Positions 1 to 9,397 of a DNA stretch of 64,000 nt are shown piece by piece. Source of the stretch: Brumimicrobium salinarum (GTDB taxonomy: Bacteria; Bacteroidota; Bacteroidia; Flavobacteriales_D; Crocinitomicaceae); the NCBI RefSeq assembly GCF_002844555.1, contig NZ_PJNI01000003.1, positions 62,001 through 126,000 on the forward strand, written 5' to 3'. How positions within the stretch are numbered: position 1 is the first letter of the stretch; every line of letters begins with the position of its first letter. The translations under genes and the position numbers were made by a program. The notes below the pieces were generated by a model. That model was not told the DNA's origin and made no database searches. It saw only the letters and a program-made list of their open reading frames with translations.

Positions 1-1
1 A

Positions 2-2584
2 TTTAAAGAACGACTGCAAACCATTACAGGAATCAGTAGGATTTACCTTTGGGGAGAGAAGAAGTTCTCCATGAAGTTGATGCTGGAGCCCAATAAAATG
101 ACGGCTAAAAATGTAACAGCAACAGAAGTTAGAGCAGCACTTTTACGAGAAAATATTGAACTTCCATCGGGAAGAATCGAAGGAGACAATGTGGAATTGA
201 CCATTAGAACATTTGGTCGTTTATCTACCGAAAAAGAGTTCAACAACCTCATTATTCGTGAAGAAAACGGTGAATTGATTCGCATGAAAGACATTGGTAG
301 TGCAGAAATGCGACCAGAAAACGAACGAACAATTCTACGTGGAAACGCAGGAGTTCCGATGATAGGTATTGCAATTCAACCACAACCCGGTGCAAACTAC
401 ATCGAAATTGTGGATGAAATTTATGAAAAAGTCAACCAAATTAGTGCAGACTTACCTGATGACATCCACTTAGGAGTTGCCCTTGATACCACAGAAAACA
501 TTCGTAAGTCCATTGACGAAGTTCAAGAAACGGTAATCATTTCATTTTTACTCGTAGTGCTTGTAGTTTTTGTGTTCTTAAGAAACTGGAGAACGACCCT
601 AGTTCCAATTATTGCCATTCCAATTTCCTTGATAGGTACTTTCTTTATCATGTACATGATGGATTTCTCCATCAACATTCTTACCTTATTGGCAATTGTA
701 TTGACCACAGGATTAGTCGTTGATGATGCCATTGTGGTGATGGAAAACATTTACACTAAAATAGAGCGTGGAATGAAACCCCGTAAAGCAGCAATGGAGG
801 GGGCTAATGAGATTGTTTTTGCCATTTTAGCGACTACAATCACCCTTGCAGCAGTGTTTATGCCTGTGATTTTCTTAGAAGGACTTACGGGTAGATTATT
901 CCGGGAGTTTGGAGTCGTCGTCGCGGGTTCTGTCCTAATTTCTTCATTTGTTTCCTTGACTTTAACGCCAATGATGTCTTCTAGATTATTGAAAAAGACA
1001 AAAAACAAAAGTAAAATATTCTTAAAGTCTGAGAGGTTTTTCAATAGATTAGAAAGAGGATACAAACGCTCATTGATTGCTTTTATGAGAAGACCTTGGC
1101 AAGCATTAATTTACATGGTGCTCATTGTTGCTTCCATTTTTGTCTTTGGGAGTCAGCTACAATCTGAGTTAGCACCAATGGAGGACAAAGGCCGATTAAT
1201 GATTATGAGTACCGCGCCAGAGGGAACTTCATTTGAAAGAATGGACGAATTCCAAAGAGAAATCATTTCTTATGTGGATACTTTAGAAGAGCGTAAGAAC
1301 ATACTTGCTGTAACATCGCCAGGATTTGGTTCTTCAGTTTCAACCAACTCAGGTTTTGTGAGATTGAATTTAGTTCCCAAAGGAGAACGTAAGAAAAGTC
1401 AGGATCAATTAGCGAATGAAATCACTGCGAAACTCAAAGATTTCAATTTTGCTCGAACCTTTGTTGTTCAGGAGCAAACCATTGGTGGAGGTCGAGGAAG
1501 AGGATTGCCCGTTCAATATGTACTTCAAGCGCCGACTTTAGAGAAACTAGAGGAAGTCATTCCAGACTTTATGGACAGAGCAAAAGCAAGTGGAGACTTC
1601 CAAATTGTAGATGTTGATTTGAAGTTCAACAAACCCGAGCTTCAGGTTACAATTAACCGTGAAAAAGCGAGTACACTTGGCGTTTCGGTGATGGACATCG
1701 CAGAGACAATGCAGCTTTATTTCTCTGGACAACGATATGGATACTTCATTAAAGAAGGTAAACAATATGAAGTAATTGGTCAGGCACACAAAGAATTTAG
1801 AAATGAGCCGAGTGACTTACAAGAAATTAATGTAAGAAGTAAAAGTGGTGAATTGGTTCCATTGAGTAACTTGGTAGACATCCAAGACGAATCTAGTCCA
1901 CCACAATTATATCGTTATAACAGATATGCATCTGCGACGATTCAAGCTTCGCCAGTTCCAGGAAAAACAATTGGTGATGGAATTAATACCATGGATGAAA
2001 TTGCAGATGACTTATTAGGTCCATCCTTTACAACTTCTCTTGCGGGAACATCGAAGGAGTTTGAGGAAAGTGGAGGAAGTTTAATCTTTGCTTTTGGTTT
2101 GGCATTAATCCTTGTTTACTTGGTATTGTCGGCGCAATTTGAAAGTTTTAGAGATCCATTTACCATTATGCTTACCGTTCCTTTAGCTTTAGCTGGAGCA
2201 GTGCTAACGCTATGGTTGTTTGGTCACACTTTAAATATTTTTAGTCAAATTGGAATTATTGTATTGGTAGGATTAGTAACCAAAAACGGAATTTTAATTG
2301 TAGAATTTGCCAATCAACGAAAGAACTTTGGGTTGGAATTAAAGTCTGCCATTATTGATGCAGCTTCGGAACGATTTAGACCTATTTTAATGACCTCATT
2401 GGCAACTATTTTGGGTGCGTTACCAATTGCTTTGGCATTAGGTGATGCAGCAACGAGTCGTGTTCCAATGGGATTAGCGATAATTGGAGGATTAACCTTC
2501 TCTTTGGTGTTAACACTTTACATCATTCCAGGGATATACATTTATATTTCAGCAAAGAAAAAAACAACAGAAATAGAAGAATAA
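2..2584 (+). CDS. RND-family efflux transporter, inner-membrane pump (5' truncated)
   Basis: Proton-driven AcrB-type pump of a tripartite efflux system. The frame is open from base 2, so the gene begins outside the window; about 860 C-terminal residues are visible of a family that usually runs to about 1,030. The motif VVDDAIVVMENI in the first visible membrane block carries the adjacent Asp pair used for proton relay in this family. A periplasmic porter domain follows (IGGGRGRG, VDLKFNKPELQVTINR), then a second membrane block with LVGLVTKNGILIVEFANQ and the late RFRPILMTSLATILGALPIA motif, typical of HAE1-type (hydrophobe/amphiphile) pumps rather than metal pumps. The stop overlaps the next start by one base, so pump and outer-membrane channel are co-translated; the adaptor protein is presumably upstream. 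Substrate cannot be inferred. Confidence 0.93.
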   Translation, partial: FKERLQTITGISRIYLWGEKKFSMKLMLEPNKMTAKNVTATEVRAALLRENIELPSGRIEGDNVELTIRTFGRLSTEKEFNNLIIREENGELIRMKDIGSAEMRPENERTILRGNAGVPMIGIAIQPQPGANYIEIVDEIYEKVNQISADLPDDIHLGVALDTTENIRKSIDEVQETVIISFLLVVLVVFVFLRNWRTTLVPIIAIPISLIGTFFIMYMMDFSINILTLLAIVLTTGLVVDDAIVVMENIYTKIERGMKPRKAAMEGANEIVFAILATTITLAAVFMPVIFLEGLTGRLFREFGVVVAGSVLISSFVSLTLTPMMSSRLLKKTKNKSKIFLKSERFFNRLERGYKRSLIAFMRRPWQALIYMVLIVASIFVFGSQLQSELAPMEDKGRLMIMSTAPEGTSFERMDEFQREIISYVDTLEERKNILAVTSPGFGSSVSTNSGFVRLNLVPKGERKKSQDQLANEITAKLKDFNFARTFVVQEQTIGGGRGRGLPVQYVLQAPTLEKLEEVIPDFMDRAKASGDFQIVDVDLKFNKPELQVTINREKASTLGVSVMDIAETMQLYFSGQRYGYFIKEGKQYEVIGQAHKEFRNEPSDLQEINVRSKSGELVPLSNLVDIQDESSPPQLYRYNRYASATIQASPVPGKTIGDGINTMDEIADDLLGPSFTTSLAGTSKEFEESGGSLIFAFGLALILVYLVLSAQFESFRDPFTIMLTVPLALAGAVLTLWLFGHTLNIFSQIGIIVLVGLVTKNGILIVEFANQRKNFGLELKSAIIDAASERFRPILMTSLATILGALPIALALGDAATSRVPMGLAIIGGLTFSLVLTLYIIPGIYIYISAKKKTTEIEE

Positions 2585-3891
2585 TGAGAGCGATATTATT
2601 GATCAGTTTAATGGTGTTAAGTTCTTTTAGCATTGCACAAGAAAAGCTTGGTTTAGAGCAAATTGTAAACCGAGTTTTGTCGCAGAACTTTGGAATTCAG
2701 ATGGCTAAAATTGACACTAAAATTGCGAAAAATGAAAACAACGCTGGAGCGGCTGGTTACCTACCAACCATTGATGTACAAGCCACACAAGACTTGGCTT
2801 TATCCAGTGCTCGACAAGAATTCTTAACTGGAGATGTCAACGAAGCAACAAATGCAAAAAACCAAGCTTTTAGTGCTAGTGCAATGTTGAATTGGACTTT
2901 CTTCGACGGGTTTAAAATGTTTGCAACAGATAAAAAACTAGATGAATTAGAGCGTTTTAGTGAATTAAATTTACGCGCTGCGATGGAAATGAAAATCTAT
3001 GAAGCAGCCGTAAATTACTACACCTTACTCTCGCTGCAAGAAATGGAGGAAGTATACACGGCCGCTATTGATTTATCTAAAATACGTAAAGAATTTACAG
3101 AGAATAGATATAACAGTGGAGCAGCCAACAGAATTCAATTGATGCAAGCGGAACTTGATTTGACCGCAGACAGTGCAGCTTACATTGCTAATCAGCAGTC
3201 ACAATCTGAAATAAAAGCGGCTTTAAGTAAGATTTTGCAATTGCCCGTGACAGATGAGATACTTGTTGAAGGTGATTTAAATAAAATTGAAGAAAGACAG
3301 GAATGGGATGCTCTAGCAAAAACGTTTATGGAGCAAAACACCTCCATCATGCAAGCGAAATCGAATATTGCTGTTTCAGAACTCTCAACTAAAGAAGCAA
3401 AAAGTAGATTCTATCCACAATTGAGTTTTTATGCAGCTTATGATTTTGGGAGTTCTAAAAACGAAGTAGGTTTCTTAGCTTCCAACAGAAGTTATGGTCC
3501 AAGCATAGGAATTACTGCAAAGTGGAGTATTTTGAATCATTTGTCGAGAGCCACAGAATTGCGCAACAGCAAACTGAATAAAGAAAGAGCCGAGTTAAGT
3601 TACAAAAATGACTCTATAAACGCCTTGGCTGACTTGCGTAATTATTTTGAAGTAATGCAGTTTGCGGAAGAGAAGTTACAATTCGAGCAGCGTAACATCT
3701 CACAAACACAATCTATTATTGACATTTCTGAAACAGCGTTAAAAGCGGGAAGCATCACACCTTTGGAGCTCAGAGAAATTCAATACAGTGCAATTCAAGC
3801 TGAGGGGAGACTTTTGCAGGCCCAAATGGAATACCAAACGGCGAGAATGAATATTGCTTTGTTGAGTGGTGGTTTTCAGGAGTTGTTTTAA
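2584..3891 (+). CDS. TolC-like outer membrane efflux protein
   Basis: Outer-membrane channel partner of the RND pump immediately upstream; the two genes share one base (TAATG). A cleavable signal peptide ends near FSIAQ. Two similar halves rich in long amphipathic helices follow (for example around AAVNYYTLLSLQ and LADLRNYFEVMQ), as in the trimeric TolC/OprM barrel-tunnel fold. Length of 435 aa is normal for the family. It should pass pump substrates across the outer membrane. Confidence 0.92.
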   Translation: MRAILLISLMVLSSFSIAQEKLGLEQIVNRVLSQNFGIQMAKIDTKIAKNENNAGAAGYLPTIDVQATQDLALSSARQEFLTGDVNEATNAKNQAFSASAMLNWTFFDGFKMFATDKKLDELERFSELNLRAAMEMKIYEAAVNYYTLLSLQEMEEVYTAAIDLSKIRKEFTENRYNSGAANRIQLMQAELDLTADSAAYIANQQSQSEIKAALSKILQLPVTDEILVEGDLNKIEERQEWDALAKTFMEQNTSIMQAKSNIAVSELSTKEAKSRFYPQLSFYAAYDFGSSKNEVGFLASNRSYGPSIGITAKWSILNHLSRATELRNSKLNKERAELSYKNDSINALADLRNYFEVMQFAEEKLQFEQRNISQTQSIIDISETALKAGSITPLELREIQYSAIQAEGRLLQAQMEYQTARMNIALLSGGFQELF

Positions 3892-3914
3892 ATGGGGGTT
3901 TGGTTAAATAGCTA

Positions 3915-3929
3915 CGAGATGAAATCTCG
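3915..3929. repeat. Short dispersed hairpin repeat (copy 1)
   Basis: CGAGAT and ATCTCG arms around GAA, followed by CAGCAGC. A near copy lies at 20081-20095 (CGAGAT/ATCTCG, followed by CGATAGC). Both sit in intergenic DNA, so this looks like a small dispersed palindrome; a role is unknown. Confidence 0.5.
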
Positions 3930-3991
3930 CAGCAGCATGTGGCAGCAGCTCAATCAGAAATGTTCATCTAGGAATTATATCATTAACAAAC

Positions 3992-5287
3992 TTATCGAAG
4001 CAGTTTAGCTACCTGAGCTGCTTTGTAGTTCCACGACATTTTTTCAAGTTCGTCTGTATTGGTTTCGAAAGGAATGTTGTTTTGGAAATCTTCTAAAGCT
4101 AATTTGAGGTAATTGTAAATCTCTTCTTTTTCATTTCTATCAAAAGCAGCTCCAGCATTGCACTTTTCGATTGCTTTGGCGCTGTCGCCTTTTCCTATGC
4201 TTACGATTCTTCTGCCTGTCGCTAAATATTCAAAAGTTTTGCCGGGAATGGTTCCTTCGATTCCTGGGGTGATTAGCAAAAGTACATCCGATTTTAGCAT
4301 TGCTTCAACAGCTTGTTCGTGGGGAACTGGAGGATGAAAGGAAGCTTTCTCTCCTAATTGTTCTTTTATGAATTCTTGAAGTTTTTCAGATACTACGCCA
4401 GTTGCTTTAAAACGTATTGGTGCATCTGGAAAATCTTTTGCCAATTGTCCTAAAGCTTCAAAGAAAACATTGGGTTCATATTTGTCAGATACAGTTCCAA
4501 TATAGGAAGCTAAAAATACATTATCATCAGGTTGTACCTCAGCTTTTATTTTAAAATCGTCGGGATCGTAGGCATTAGAGATAATCTTAATCTTCTCTGG
4601 CTTAATTTTATTAGTCTTGGATAAAAATGAATCTTTAAATCCTTGTCCGACCGTAATAATCTGATCTGAAGATTCGATAACTTGACGCTCTAACTTTAAG
4701 TTTAATTTATGCGAAAACTTGGAGTGTTGTAATAAAGGGTAATAATAAATATCTGTCCAAGGATCTCTAAAATCGACAATCCAATTGATTTGATCTTTTA
4801 ATTTCTTTTTCAAATCTCTTCCTATCAATTGCGCGGAATGCGGTGGCGATGTTGTAAATACATTATCAATCTTTTCATTTTTAATGATTTCTAATGCTTT
4901 ATTTACAGCGTATTTCTTCCATCCTATGCGAGGGTCTGGGATAAATAAATGGCTTCTTATTTTGCTTACCATTTTTTGTTTCCAATGTTGATCATCCACA
5001 TTGGAGTATCCTGCAGTAGGTACATTTTTCTTTCCCACAAGAGAACTATATAAATTAATGGGTTCAAAAGATGAAGATAAATGTTGTCTTATGTTAGGAT
5101 GGATGTCATTTTTCAAACTCTCATCCACAGAGAAATAGCTGGCTTTACTAGGATCTACCGACAAAACGTGCACTTCATGTCCTTCTCTTGCTAAATACTT
5201 CGTCATTTTCAACCAACGCTGAACTCCTGCTCCACCACTTGGAGGCCAATAATAAGCAATAACTAGTACTTTCTTTTTAGAATCCAT
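3992..5287 (-). CDS. Glycosyltransferase, family 4-like
   Basis: Predicted cytoplasmic GT-B fold glycosyltransferase acting on cell-surface or exopolysaccharide precursors. The N-terminal motif VLVIAYYWPPSGGAGVQRW is the acceptor-domain glycine loop common in WcaI/GT4-like enzymes of Bacteroidota. A C-terminal donor-domain stretch, LLLITPGIEGTIPGKTFEYL, carries the conserved Pro/Gly and Glu region that contacts the nucleotide sugar. I prefer the ATG at 5287 because the glycine loop then lies near the N-terminus; an in-frame ATG at 5344 would add 19 poorly conserved residues. The gene stands alone, not inside a polysaccharide cluster, so its sugar and acceptor are unknown. Confidence 0.87.
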   Translation of the reverse strand: MDSKKKVLVIAYYWPPSGGAGVQRWLKMTKYLAREGHEVHVLSVDPSKASYFSVDESLKNDIHPNIRQHLSSSFEPINLYSSLVGKKNVPTAGYSNVDDQHWKQKMVSKIRSHLFIPDPRIGWKKYAVNKALEIIKNEKIDNVFTTSPPHSAQLIGRDLKKKLKDQINWIVDFRDPWTDIYYYPLLQHSKFSHKLNLKLERQVIESSDQIITVGQGFKDSFLSKTNKIKPEKIKIISNAYDPDDFKIKAEVQPDDNVFLASYIGTVSDKYEPNVFFEALGQLAKDFPDAPIRFKATGVVSEKLQEFIKEQLGEKASFHPPVPHEQAVEAMLKSDVLLLITPGIEGTIPGKTFEYLATGRRIVSIGKGDSAKAIEKCNAGAAFDRNEKEEIYNYLKLALEDFQNNIPFETNTDELEKMSWNYKAAQVAKLLR

Positions 5288-5394
5288 TATTTTTGTTTGT
5301 ATGCTGTCGCTCAAAAATAAGAAATCAAAATTATCAATTTCCATTTTTCAGATCAATTCTCAACTATCTTGGTTTAATTATCAAGCAATGTCAT

Positions 5395-5504
5395 GGCTGA
5401 GGGGTAGCAGCGGCATCCTCTGATTTTTAAATCAGAGATATAGCGAATGACCCGACCTTGATATTTTTGATCAATTTATTGTTAAAAAAATATCAAGGAC
5501 AGCC
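5395..5504 (+). ncRNA. Structured RNA candidate, copy 1 (Flavo-1-like)
   Basis: Read on the plus strand: GGCT (5395-5398) pairs with AGCC (5501-5504); a 9-bp perfect hairpin has arms 5418-5426 and 5429-5437; a 12-bp perfect hairpin has arms 5457-5468 and 5486-5497. Unpaired blocks AGCAGCGGCATCC and GACCCGACC lie between. A second copy at 61461-61567 keeps the blocks and architecture but has different bases in both hairpins, as expected of a folded RNA. From memory it resembles the Flavo-1 class of Flavobacteria, function unknown; the name is unverified. Confidence 0.6.
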
Positions 5505-5583
5505 CCAAAAAATAAAAAATCCAGTTCATAAGTTTTCAATATCGAACACCTACCAACTGGAATAAATAACTTTTTAGTTTGAA

Positions 5584-6012
5584 TTATAATTCAATACTGA
5601 TATAATCGTCTTTTTTAGCTTTTAAGGCATAAGTTATACCATTTTCAACTACTTCTATCCACTTGGGAAGTTCAGATTTGTCAATTTCAAACTTATCTAA
5701 AGAAAAACCACAAGCAAATAATTTCAAACCTCCTTTAACTACCATCTCCTTATAAGGACGCATCAATTCTTTATCGGTTAAATCACCAATATTTTTTCCG
5801 CAAAATACAATATGAAACTCACCAAATCCTTTTCTATCTTGTTTTGCCATATCTTTTGATGCAAAATAAATGGGTTTAATTTGAGGTACTTTTTTGGTTA
5901 GTACGATATAATTGGTTTTTTGCACTTTAATAGAACCTGCGCCTTGAGCAATGAGGTTATGACTTGTAACTAAAGCAAAAGCGATCATAAGTGTTAATAA
6001 TACATTCTTCAT
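5584..6012 (-). CDS. Secreted DsrE-like protein
   Basis: 142 aa with a signal peptide ending near NLIAQ, so periplasmic. The core FHIVFCGKNIGDLTD and the motif GLKLFACGFSLDKF, with a Cys at the position often used for persulfide chemistry, followed by VVENGITYAL, resemble the DsrE/F family (COG1416-type). Family members relay sulfane sulfur, but secreted Bacteroidota versions are uncharacterised. It lies 3 bp downstream of the doxX-like gene in a likely operon with it, which supports a sulfur or redox role. The DsrE assignment is by motif pattern only. Confidence 0.65.
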   Translation of the reverse strand: MKNVLLTLMIAFALVTSHNLIAQGAGSIKVQKTNYIVLTKKVPQIKPIYFASKDMAKQDRKGFGEFHIVFCGKNIGDLTDKELMRPYKEMVVKGGLKLFACGFSLDKFEIDKSELPKWIEVVENGITYALKAKKDDYISIEL

Positions 6013-6015
6013 TTT

Positions 6016-6420
6016 TTAATTGTTTTTGGTGTAAAATTTAAAATTATTTAAAGCGAAAAACAATAAGCCACCAGCGAGTCCAATATTTTTGAATAAAGGT
6101 CCCATAGTTTTTAATTGTCCCACTTGAATCGTTAAAGTTATAGGAATTAATACAAATAACAGTATAATTGCGGCCCATTTTGTTTGAAACCCAATCAACA
6201 AAGAAATCCCAGCAAGGAGCATTACGATTCCAGAAGCGACAACTGCCACTTCTGGAGATCCTAATACATGCCCGATTGCACCAAAATTTGCTTGTTCAAT
6301 CCGTGCAACGGTTTTTTCCATGTTGAACAAATGATTCAAACTCGCCACGATAAAAATACCGCTGAGCATCATTCTCAAAATAACGACCGAAGACTTTTTT
6401 ACTTCGAAAGTTGTTTTCAT
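6016..6420 (-). CDS. DoxX family membrane protein
   Basis: 134 aa with four hydrophobic segments (about residues 13-33, 52-78, 80-100, 108-125). The N-terminal ILRMMLSGIFIVASLNHL followed by VARIEQANFG is typical of the DoxX/DoxD family, which includes the small subunit of thiosulfate:quinone oxidoreductase and many redox-related membrane proteins of unknown role. Only 3 bp separate it from the DsrE-like gene downstream. Confidence 0.82.
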   Translation of the reverse strand: MKTTFEVKKSSVVILRMMLSGIFIVASLNHLFNMEKTVARIEQANFGAIGHVLGSPEVAVVASGIVMLLAGISLLIGFQTKWAAIILLFVLIPITLTIQVGQLKTMGPLFKNIGLAGGLLFFALNNFKFYTKNN

Positions 6421-6441
6421 AATATTATGGTTTAAAGATAT

Positions 6442-6472
6442 CCTCCCCCTTCATTCCCTTCAAAGGGGGAGG
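6442..6472. repeat. G/C-rich inverted repeat between doxX-like and soxB-like genes
   Basis: CCTCCCCCTT (6442-6451) and AAGGGGGAGG (6463-6472) form a perfect 10-bp stem. Related CCTCCCT/AGGGAG palindromes occur at 17694-17728, 38278-38343, 38479-38540 and 39592-39631, so this is a dispersed intergenic element rather than a gene-specific site. It could end transcription of the minus-strand gene at 6503-8155. Confidence 0.55.
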
Positions 6473-6502
6473 TGTAATAATTCTATTTTTTTAGTACATG
6501 AG

Positions 6503-8155
6503 TTAATGGAAATGATAATCTGTTCCGGGCAATTGAGAAAGTACGTTATCTCCCAAGTCTACTGCTTTAGCACGTCCGTCTCTCACCGGTGAAATCGTTC
6601 CTTTTTCTTTCAGATATTCTTCCAAAACTTCGTGAGCTGTATATTCTTTCACTTCTGTGTCTGTTAAATTTGGCATTCTACACAACATGTGGTCTGGCTC
6701 TCCTTCTCTACGACAAGCAGAAATATTGTAAACGCGATCTAAGTCTAAAGGCTCTCCTCCTACCATAATTTCAATTACCCGTTCTCCTTTAGGCTTACTA
6801 GAATCGAATTTCAAGGTCATTCCAGAAAAACGCACTAACCAACCTCCAAAACGCTCTTTTGGATTATCGGCAAACACGTTATGAATTTCACTTTCCATCC
6901 AATCGTGTACTTGCTGACCAGTTGCTTTTCCTGTTTTAATGTACTCATTTACTGGCAACATGTTCCACAAATATTCATAAGTGATTGCAGCTTTACCGTC
7001 TTCTCCGGGAACAAGTGGTGGACTAAAACGGAATCCGTTGGAAATTGAAATATCTGCTCCAGTTTTCCATCTCGCCGCATCTGTAATGAAATTATCCATA
7101 GGATTTTCTACCACGAAATACCTGTACAAAGGTGTTGAAGTATATCCTAAAACACGACTGATTTTCTCTTTATACGGTGCAGTCTCCTCTTCAATTACAG
7201 CAGCTACTTTCGGATTCGGAGCGTATTTTTCAGGGTCAACCTCCATCAATTCATAACCTTCATATTCGATTTCACCATCTTTAACTACCAATTGCATTTT
7301 CCCTACGAAAGAGGCAAATGCACCTGGCTCTGTAACTCTTGAAAACTCACCTTGAAGCGGCTCCCTTACTCTTTCGTGGGTATCATTTCCAAGAATGTAA
7401 TCAACCTTGCTCAATGATGGATCGTTGGATAAATCAAATTGCTTTGAAATTCCGATGTGTGTTACTAAAAACAAAACATCGACGCCTTCTTCATCTTTTA
7501 ATTTGTCCACTAATTCTGCTAGGTTATGGTGAATTTTCTCGAATCCAATTCCTTTACTAAAAGATGGATTTTGACGCACGGGAATATCTGGATCGTTATA
7601 AGAAATGAATCCAAGTTTTGTTCCTTTCATTTCTTTGATGAAATATGGAGGAAAAATATAATCTTCGGTTTCATCATCATACATATTGGCTGCAATAACA
7701 GGTGTTTCGTAAGCTTTAAGCACATCGATCATGGTCTTTTTTCCGTAAACCACTTCCCAGTTACCTGGAATCAAGAAGTCGTACTCCATTGCTTTAACGA
7801 TACCTGAAAAAGCGGAACCTTTTGATAATGCTGCAACTGCTCCACCTTGAATAAGATCACCTCCGTCGAGAATTATAGTTCCTTCTGGATTTTTAGCGCG
7901 TTCTGTATCGAACAAAGTTTTCATATTGGCCAAACCACCTAATCGTTTAAAGGTGATCTCGTCGTTTTCCCAAAACAGTTCGTCATGTACTTCGATTTGA
8001 CCATGAATGTCTGCCGTTTGCAAAATAGTTAATGTGTCTCCACTATTGTCAGTCATCTGTTTTGCGCTTTGATTTTCTGACTGATTCTCATTTGAATTTG
8101 TCCCACATGCAGTTAGAAAACTCCCTGCAACGAGAATCGTTAATATTTTTTTCAT
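6503..8155 (-). CDS. SoxB-like/5'-nucleotidase family metallophosphoesterase lipoprotein
   Basis: 550 aa lipoprotein (lipobox TACGT near residue 17) with an N-terminal calcineurin-like metallophosphoesterase domain and a C-terminal 5'-nucleotidase domain. Metal-site blocks are ILQTADIHGQ, ILDGGDLIQGG, IPGNWEVVYG, LVTHIGIS and LGNDTHE. Ordinary 5'-nucleotidases have GNHEFD in the third block; here a Trp replaces the His, as in the GHWE signature of SoxB thiosulfohydrolases. With the downstream DoxX and DsrE-like genes this suggests sulfur-compound hydrolysis, but a UDP-sugar or nucleotide hydrolase remains possible. Confidence 0.8.
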   Translation of the reverse strand: MKKILTILVAGSFLTACGTNSNENQSENQSAKQMTDNSGDTLTILQTADIHGQIEVHDELFWENDEITFKRLGGLANMKTLFDTERAKNPEGTIILDGGDLIQGGAVAALSKGSAFSGIVKAMEYDFLIPGNWEVVYGKKTMIDVLKAYETPVIAANMYDDETEDYIFPPYFIKEMKGTKLGFISYNDPDIPVRQNPSFSKGIGFEKIHHNLAELVDKLKDEEGVDVLFLVTHIGISKQFDLSNDPSLSKVDYILGNDTHERVREPLQGEFSRVTEPGAFASFVGKMQLVVKDGEIEYEGYELMEVDPEKYAPNPKVAAVIEEETAPYKEKISRVLGYTSTPLYRYFVVENPMDNFITDAARWKTGADISISNGFRFSPPLVPGEDGKAAITYEYLWNMLPVNEYIKTGKATGQQVHDWMESEIHNVFADNPKERFGGWLVRFSGMTLKFDSSKPKGERVIEIMVGGEPLDLDRVYNISACRREGEPDHMLCRMPNLTDTEVKEYTAHEVLEEYLKEKGTISPVRDGRAKAVDLGDNVLSQLPGTDYHFH

Positions 8156-8308
8156 TTGAATTCATTTTTAGAATTGAACCCTATCATTTTTTGATGAATG
8201 GCTCAATACAATATTAATGAGCATATTTGCTCGAATAAAAAATTTGATTTTTTGAGGGGATTTCGTTCCTCTAAACGGAATAAAAAAGCAGCTTGCGAAT
8301 TTATTCGA

Positions 8309-8710
8309 TTAAGCCTCTTGCAGGTAAACTTTAAACTGTTGGTGTAAAAGATACAAAGGGGTTTTGTCTTTTATTGTGTATGGGGCTTCGTATTGACTTA
8401 ATGAAATGTCTTCATCAATGATCCATTCATTTTGAATGCTATAAGCGTTGAAGCGTCCAAAAGAAGGAATTTCTGGTGTTGTGTTAATCAATTCGGAAGG
8501 ATGATCTCCTAAATTATCTACATTTAAAGTAGAACACAGCTCTTCAAAATTATTTGTAGTTTTGCTTTTATTAGAAACATCTGTTTGTGCTACACCAAGA
8601 GCATCTTGTAATGAATTTCGTACAGAACAAGGAGAAAGTACAAGTACTAGCCCGAAAGCTAATACTTGTAAATACATAAAAATGCTATTCTCTCTTTTTA
8701 ATTGATTCAC
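8309..8710 (-). CDS. Conserved hypothetical protein, Flavobacteriales type
   Basis: 133 aa. A hydrophobic N-terminal segment (about 12-28) ends at SPCSVRNSLQDALG; the C-terminus has PLYLLHQQFKVYL. I recall small proteins with a CSVRN block and a final PLYxLYQxLKVY segment in other Flavobacteriales but know no function. It lies between the SoxB-like and OsmC genes on the same strand with ordinary gaps, so co-regulation is possible but not shown. Confidence 0.7.
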   Translation of the reverse strand: MNQLKRENSIFMYLQVLAFGLVLVLSPCSVRNSLQDALGVAQTDVSNKSKTTNNFEELCSTLNVDNLGDHPSELINTTPEIPSFGRFNAYSIQNEWIIDEDISLSQYEAPYTIKDKTPLYLLHQQFKVYLQEA

Positions 8711-8808
8711 AAATCAAATATAATTGAAGCTTTTTAAATAATGCGTGACAAATGTTACAGTAACAGATTTTTAACCAAATTTAGTTCCTAAAGCAGAGTT
8801 ACTTTTCT

Positions 8809-9207
8809 TTATTTAATTGCTGTATTTATGGTTAATCCACCTGTTAACATTTTGTGCACAGGACATTTACCCGCTATTACCAACAAGCGTTCTTTCTGTG
8901 CTCTGTCTAAATCTCCAATCAACTCAATATCAGTTTGAATTGAAGGTAAGTCTCCCTTTTTTTCTCCTTCAATAAACTTAATTTTCATATTTACATCTTG
9001 CAAATCCCATTCTTTCCTTTGGGCATACATTTTAAGTGTTGCAGAGGTACATCCTGCTAATCCAGCAATAAGAAACTCATCTGGAACAAGACCTTTGTTT
9101 TGTCCGCCTACATCTTTTGGTTCATCAGATGTTACGGTGTGACCCGAATTAGTTTCTATTGTTACCTCGTAATTTTCCTCTTTTGTTTTGGATTGAATTG
9201 AGCTCAT
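8809..9207 (-). CDS. OsmC/Ohr family protein
   Basis: 132 aa, full length for the family. Two reactive cysteines are in the expected contexts: LAGCTSATLKMYA (Cys53) and GKCPVHKML (Cys115). OsmC/Ohr proteins reduce organic hydroperoxides or persulfides with this pair in the cytoplasm. Its position just upstream of the SoxB/DoxX/DsrE-like genes would suit defence against oxidants or reactive sulfur, which is inference. Confidence 0.9.
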   Translation of the reverse strand: MSSIQSKTKEENYEVTIETNSGHTVTSDEPKDVGGQNKGLVPDEFLIAGLAGCTSATLKMYAQRKEWDLQDVNMKIKFIEGEKKGDLPSIQTDIELIGDLDRAQKERLLVIAGKCPVHKMLTGGLTINTAIK

Positions 9208-9329
9208 GATAAATTGTTTCGTTATTATATAATTTGAACTTAATGAAAAGATGTGAGCTTCGAAAATGATTTAGGGATTTTTAAACAATGAGCGCAGCAG
9301 TTAAAATACAACGCAGCGTTATTAAAAAA

Positions 9330-9358
9330 AGCCAGCTGCGAAATCTTCACAACTGGCT
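9330..9358 (-). terminator. Intrinsic terminator of the secreted-protein operon
   Basis: In minus-strand sense, AGCCAG and CTGGCT arms enclose an 18-nt interior and are followed by seven T. It sits about 40 bp after the stop of the gene at 9398-10960. The same hairpin sequence family recurs at 17796-17824. Confidence 0.75.
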
Positions 9359-9397
9359 AATTTCATTAGCAATTGGCTAATACGAGAAGTAATGAAT

